Source: Coprinellus micaceus (lineage: Eukaryota; Basidiomycota; Agaricomycetes; Agaricales; Psathyrellaceae). Taken from it: 64,000 nt of DNA. Position 1 is the stretch's first letter. Each line of letters opens with the position of its first letter. Below are positions 60,698-64,000 of this stretch, one piece after another. Position numbers and translations under genes: made by a program. The stretch covers positions 1,674,001 to 1,738,000 of the forward strand of contig OX596346.1 in assembly GCA_951394405.1 (NCBI GenBank), given 5' to 3'. The notes under the pieces were generated by a model that saw only the letters and a list, made by a program, of their open reading frames with translations, searched no databases and was not told where the DNA came from.

Positions 60698-62933
60698 TCA
60701 TGGACGTGTAATAAAATTGTACAATCCAACGCTGAGGCCATCTCTAATGGTGACCTTGAATCCCCCTGGAATTTGATAGCGTTCATCCTCGCTAGAAGCG
60801 ACCCCTGTCCTGTTGAATTCAATGTTAACCGAAATGTCCTTGCTCCGCCGAATCGCAAAATTCAACTTCCAGGACTGGTCGTTGGTTGCAGACATGAGAC
60901 TGCAGAATCCCTATGGGTCAGGTTAGCTACAGGACTTTCAGCTTGGGATGAGTCCAAACCTGGAGCGTATCCTTGATAGAGCAAGCGCGCGAGCTGTCGA
61001 CTCGGACTACAGGACGGAACCGTCTACCTTGTCCTTCGGTGCGTGTCAAGAGCCACTGAGACTTGTCGGCTTGGTCTTCATAGTACTGGCCAGGTATAAT
61101 GGTAGTCTGCCAGGAGGGTTAACTACCTTCTGTGCCATGTGGAGCAGGATATGGTACACACTTCGTCCACCAACCCTCGACTGCGAATAGCGACGTCTGC
61201 CTTCCGGAAATTGCGCATCATCACGGCCCAGTCTCCTTCGGACAGAACCAGATGTAGCGGCCTGCCTTTTGCCCAGCTGGCCTTGAAGGTCGATTTAAGG
61301 GCGAAATCTTCGGCGCCGAAAGGTTTGTATGGTCCAGTTGTTGCTGACTTCCAATCGAAGGTTTCGTCTAACTTCGATGCGATTTCGAGGTGGGAAGGCC
61401 AGTACACCATGGCGTATTTGCAGCACTCGACGTTCGTTGAGGGATCCATGCCGAAGAGCAAGTCGAGACACCGGTGCATGAGATATGCATGATGGGATGG
61501 TGGGGAATGAAACGCCCCAGAACGTGTTCCGTCCACGAGAAAGTCGCGCAGAGACGTGTGGAAGAGGGAGACAGGCACATCGTCCCGACCTGGTATTTGG
61601 AGGATTGCCTGCAGCACAACGAGGACTCGGATGACGTCGTAGGTCGAAAGGCATAGAAGGGCAGCCATAGTGGCAATGGAAATGGGGGTTTGAACACAGG
61701 CAACCGTCGACACAATCACCTGGAAGTGAGGGAGTTCTTGAGCTCGAGATAGGACCTCGATATAAACGCCATCAAGACCTGGATTGACCCTGAGGGCCAG
61801 AGGGAGTCTTTCCATCGGTGTCCTGAAGTCTTTCTCTCCCCATCCTTTGAAGATAAATCGAGTGATTGTCGAGCCGAATATGAATGAGCCATCGCAGTAG
61901 TCGACGAGCTGATCCATGTCTCGAGGCTCAGGCCAGTTATCACCGAGTTCTCGCAATGCCCGATCATGTTTCCGGGCTTTGGTGAAAGTGGCCTTCATCA
62001 GGGAAGCTACGTCTGGGCGACTGGATCTGCTGACGAGATCGATGAGGTGGATCGATTCTTCGCCCTCAATGTGGGTTTGGATATGTTCCTCGATTCGGCT
62101 GGTTATGAGGAGGCGAAGGGGGGTTGCAAGAGAAAAATTCAATGGAAGCGTCGATGAACATCGATATGCTCTTCTTGTCCATGCACTCATCGAGGCCATC
62201 GACGAGCATCAGATAGGGGTCCTCCACGGAGGCGACACCTTCCCCCAGAGCGGCAAGGAGGGGCCCGTATACGAGGCCCTCGAGTTGATATTCGAGCGAG
62301 CAGGTAGGCTCTTTCAACGCCTGGTCGTCCATGATCGCCTGTTCAATAAGTGCCTTTGCTCCAGGAACACTTGACGAGATTTGGTGGGCGAGCGTAGCAG
62401 GAAACCGATCGATGGAACTCCTGTCGCCGGCGTTCCGGAAGAAGAAGAAGCTCGCCGCGAGCCTGCTCTTACGTGCGTAATCCTCTGCTATGCTCTGGGC
62501 AATGGCGGATTTCCCGCACCCGACGAAGCCATAGAGCCAACAGATATGGACGGAGTCCCCATCTCGCTGAGAATCGCTGCCTGGATTAGGCATTGGATTG
62601 GCCTTCACTACGATCTCGTTCTTGACCCACGAATGTATTTCCTCGAACAATCTTAGCCTTGTCCCTGGCAAGCAAAGGGAATCGGGAGGAGCAAGTTGCC
62701 TATTCCTTTTGTGCGACGCGTCTTTGATGGGTTTGAGGAGTTGGGATAACTCTGTGCAATCCTCAGTACGAAACGCTCCCATGAGAAATTCTGGCGTACA
62801 TACGGATGGGTTGGGAGGCAGAATTGTAATTTATGACATACTTGGTGTTCTGGGTGCTGTGTTCTTGGGTTATGTTCAAACTGTTGACTGTGAAGTGGTG
62901 GGCGCCCGAAAATGCATCTAGTGAGGAGCCCAT
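60698..62933 (-). pseudogene. NACHT-domain NTPase C, frameshifted copy
   Basis: Third paralogue. Exon 1 MGSSLDAFSGAHHFTVNSLN, then TKYVINYNSASQPI, is joined by a short intron to LSQLLKPIKDASHKRNRQLA and LCLPGTRLRLFEEIHSWVKN. NACHT has ICWLYGFVGCGKSAIAQSIA, SFFFFRNAGDRSSIDRF and YLMLVDGLDECMDKKSIS. At 62118-62123 a run of six C (minus strand AACCCCCC) replaces a longer sequence in A and B; 8 nt are missing relative to B, so the first frame stops at 62066. The downstream frame is open from PLRLLITSRIEEHIQTHIEG through SLRDFLVDG and ICRK-type helices. The last exons encode DKSQWLLTRTEGQGRRFRP, GFCSLMSATNDQSWKLNF, VNIEFNRTGV and YQIPGGFKV to TGA at 60698. It is more diverged than B. Likely a recent pseudogene or a two-part product; assembly error is less likely. 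Confidence 0.78.
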
Positions 62934-63644
62934 AGGATCGGAGCTGGGGCTCGTCGTAGGGGTAGACGGAGAGTCGGCTTACCCGCCCTGAGTGCTGTGG
63001 CTGCTGGCATCGATGGGCGCAACCGAATCCGGTCATCCACCACGTGGTTCCATCGATCGCGGGCGCTTAATGAGTGGACGACCTTCGGCTGCCGCTTACT
63101 AGGAGTCCTGGTACCCTGGTAACCTGATCCCGGCCATCGTCTCGTTGAATTCCTGAGCCTCGAAGTGCCAATACATTTTTGCATTATTTGAGGTAGCCAC
63201 GTCAAAAATCAGAGGGAAAACCACGTGAAGATGGCATATTGAGGGTTCACCAGCTGGCTCCAGGGTCCCAGAGTCCCAGACGGAGAGGCTTCAAAACTCA
63301 TTAAGGGGGCACGAATTGCGAAGGAGCTCAGCGCTCATTCCTGTCGCTTCACTCATCCTCCATCCTCCACCTCACACAAACGAGGGCCGGGCAGCAATTC
63401 GACTTCTTCCGACCGCCCATTTGAAACGGATCAGGACGGGACCTCGAGCCGTCGAAACGTCAACCTCACGAATACGACTACCCACAGGGCGATTTTAGGA
63501 CACTTTCCATCTAAGGAGGAGAGACGCAAAGGTGTGGTATACGAAAACGGGTATCCCCAGGGAAGCGAACCTACAAATACACCTCCAGCAAATCTGAAGG
63601 CCTACGAAAACAACGACAAAGGTTACAATAAAGGTACACGAAGT
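62934..63644. other. Intergenic, 0.7 kb
   Basis: Upstream of NACHT C and 3' flank of the edge gene. Nothing recognised. Confidence 0.4.
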
Positions 63645-64000
63645 TTACGAGTATTGGCGTGGCCTTAAGCTTACGGGCACTGAATCGTCCACATCGTCCA
63701 CATCACCCTGGGACACATCCACCACTTGTCCATACGTCGCCAGGGCCGGCGGTATCATGATTGGCTCCACTCGTAAGCTTCTCCGCGTGGGTCCCATCGT
63801 GTGAGTAGGGGTCGTCCTCTCAACGTCGACGCTCCCGACGGTCTTGACACGCGACAGCATTGGTCTACGAGAAGGCAAAGATGCACTAGACGCCATCGCT
63901 TCCTGGAGCTTGCGTTCCTCCTCCTCGATCTCGGGGTTCCTGAGCCAAGGGATAGAGTTGCTGAGGAGGTGAGCGGCAGCATCGATGCTCTTCTGCCTCC
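63645..64000 (-). CDS. C-terminal part of an unknown protein (truncated by window edge)
   Basis: The minus-strand frame runs from the window edge (RQKSIDAAAHLLSNSIPWLR, then NPEIEEEERKLQEAMASSAS) through a Ser/Arg/Pro-rich stretch to an Asp-rich tail (VSQGDVDDVDDSVP) and the stop at 63645. The start and most of the protein lie outside. The helical, charged N-terminal part looks like real coding sequence. No domain recognised. Confidence 0.55.
   Translation of the reverse strand, partial: RQKSIDAAAHLLSNSIPWLRNPEIEEEERKLQEAMASSASLPSRRPMLSRVKTVGSVDVERTTPTHTMGPTRRSLRVEPIMIPPALATYGQVVDVSQGDVDDVDDSVPVSLRPRQYS

Noticed and set aside
1..64000. CRISPR arrays, operons, insertion sequences, phage genes
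   Set aside because: The window is spliced fungal nuclear DNA; no regularly spaced repeats, transposase or integrase motifs or terminal repeats were seen.

Overview
This looks like nuclear chromosomal DNA of a filamentous basidiomycete, probably an Agaricomycete. The genes are broken by many short GT-AG introns, mostly about 45-100 nt, with CTAAC/CTGAC-type branch points. The gene set is fungal: an FKS-type beta-1,3-glucan synthase, a velvet-domain regulator and an alternative NADH dehydrogenase. The protein sequences are closest in style to Agaricomycetes, including fungal-type NACHT NTPases, a small thaumatin-like protein family and an F-box/LRR-like protein. I see no rRNA, convincing tRNA, CRISPR array or transposon.

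Layout. 0-5.8 kb: thaumatin-like gene 1 (+), a Tda3-like FAD oxidoreductase (+) and a small hypothetical gene (+). 7.2-14.4 kb: a long SAP-domain basic protein (-), a degenerate kinase-like protein (+) and a WH1/CRIB-like WASP-family protein (+). 14.7-16.8 kb: type II NADH dehydrogenase (-). 17.9-21.4 kb: tandem thaumatin-like genes 2 and 3 (-). 24-29.9 kb: the glucan synthase FKS1 (-), followed by a long gene-poor stretch. 34.6-36.2 kb: velvet-domain regulator (-). 37.9-39.0 kb: mitochondrial Mn superoxide dismutase (-). 39.4-41.4 kb: F-box/LRR-like protein (-). 44-46.2, 52.6-54.9 and 60.7-62.9 kb: three paralogous NACHT NTPase (NLR/STAND-type) loci A (-), B (+) and C (-). These are interleaved with a ~1,600-residue protein of unknown function (47.3-52.4 kb, -), NADP-isocitrate dehydrogenase (56.7-58.5 kb, +) and a ketopantoate reductase-like gene (59.2-60.7 kb, +). 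The 5'-truncated end of an unknown gene lies at the right edge (-).

Most interesting points. (1) The three NACHT genes share an architecture I do not recognise: a ~45-residue N-terminal segment, a linker, NACHT, a helical region, and a conserved C-terminal domain of about 120 residues instead of WD40/TPR/ankyrin repeats. A is intact, while B and C each carry a different 8-nt deletion that shifts the frame inside NACHT. (2) The three thaumatin-like paralogues have different intron patterns; gene 3 needs a GC-AG intron and a 7-nt microexon to keep the conserved WPA-FT stretch. (3) The isocitrate dehydrogenase has a mitochondrial presequence exon separated by an unusually long intron from a second in-frame ATG, which suggests dual mitochondrial/cytosolic products. 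(4) The glucan synthase has an aberrant echinocandin hot-spot 2.

The genes do not form an operon-like pathway. They are housekeeping (respiration, redox, cell wall) and developmental genes with two locally expanded families: secreted thaumatin-like proteins and intracellular NACHT receptors.
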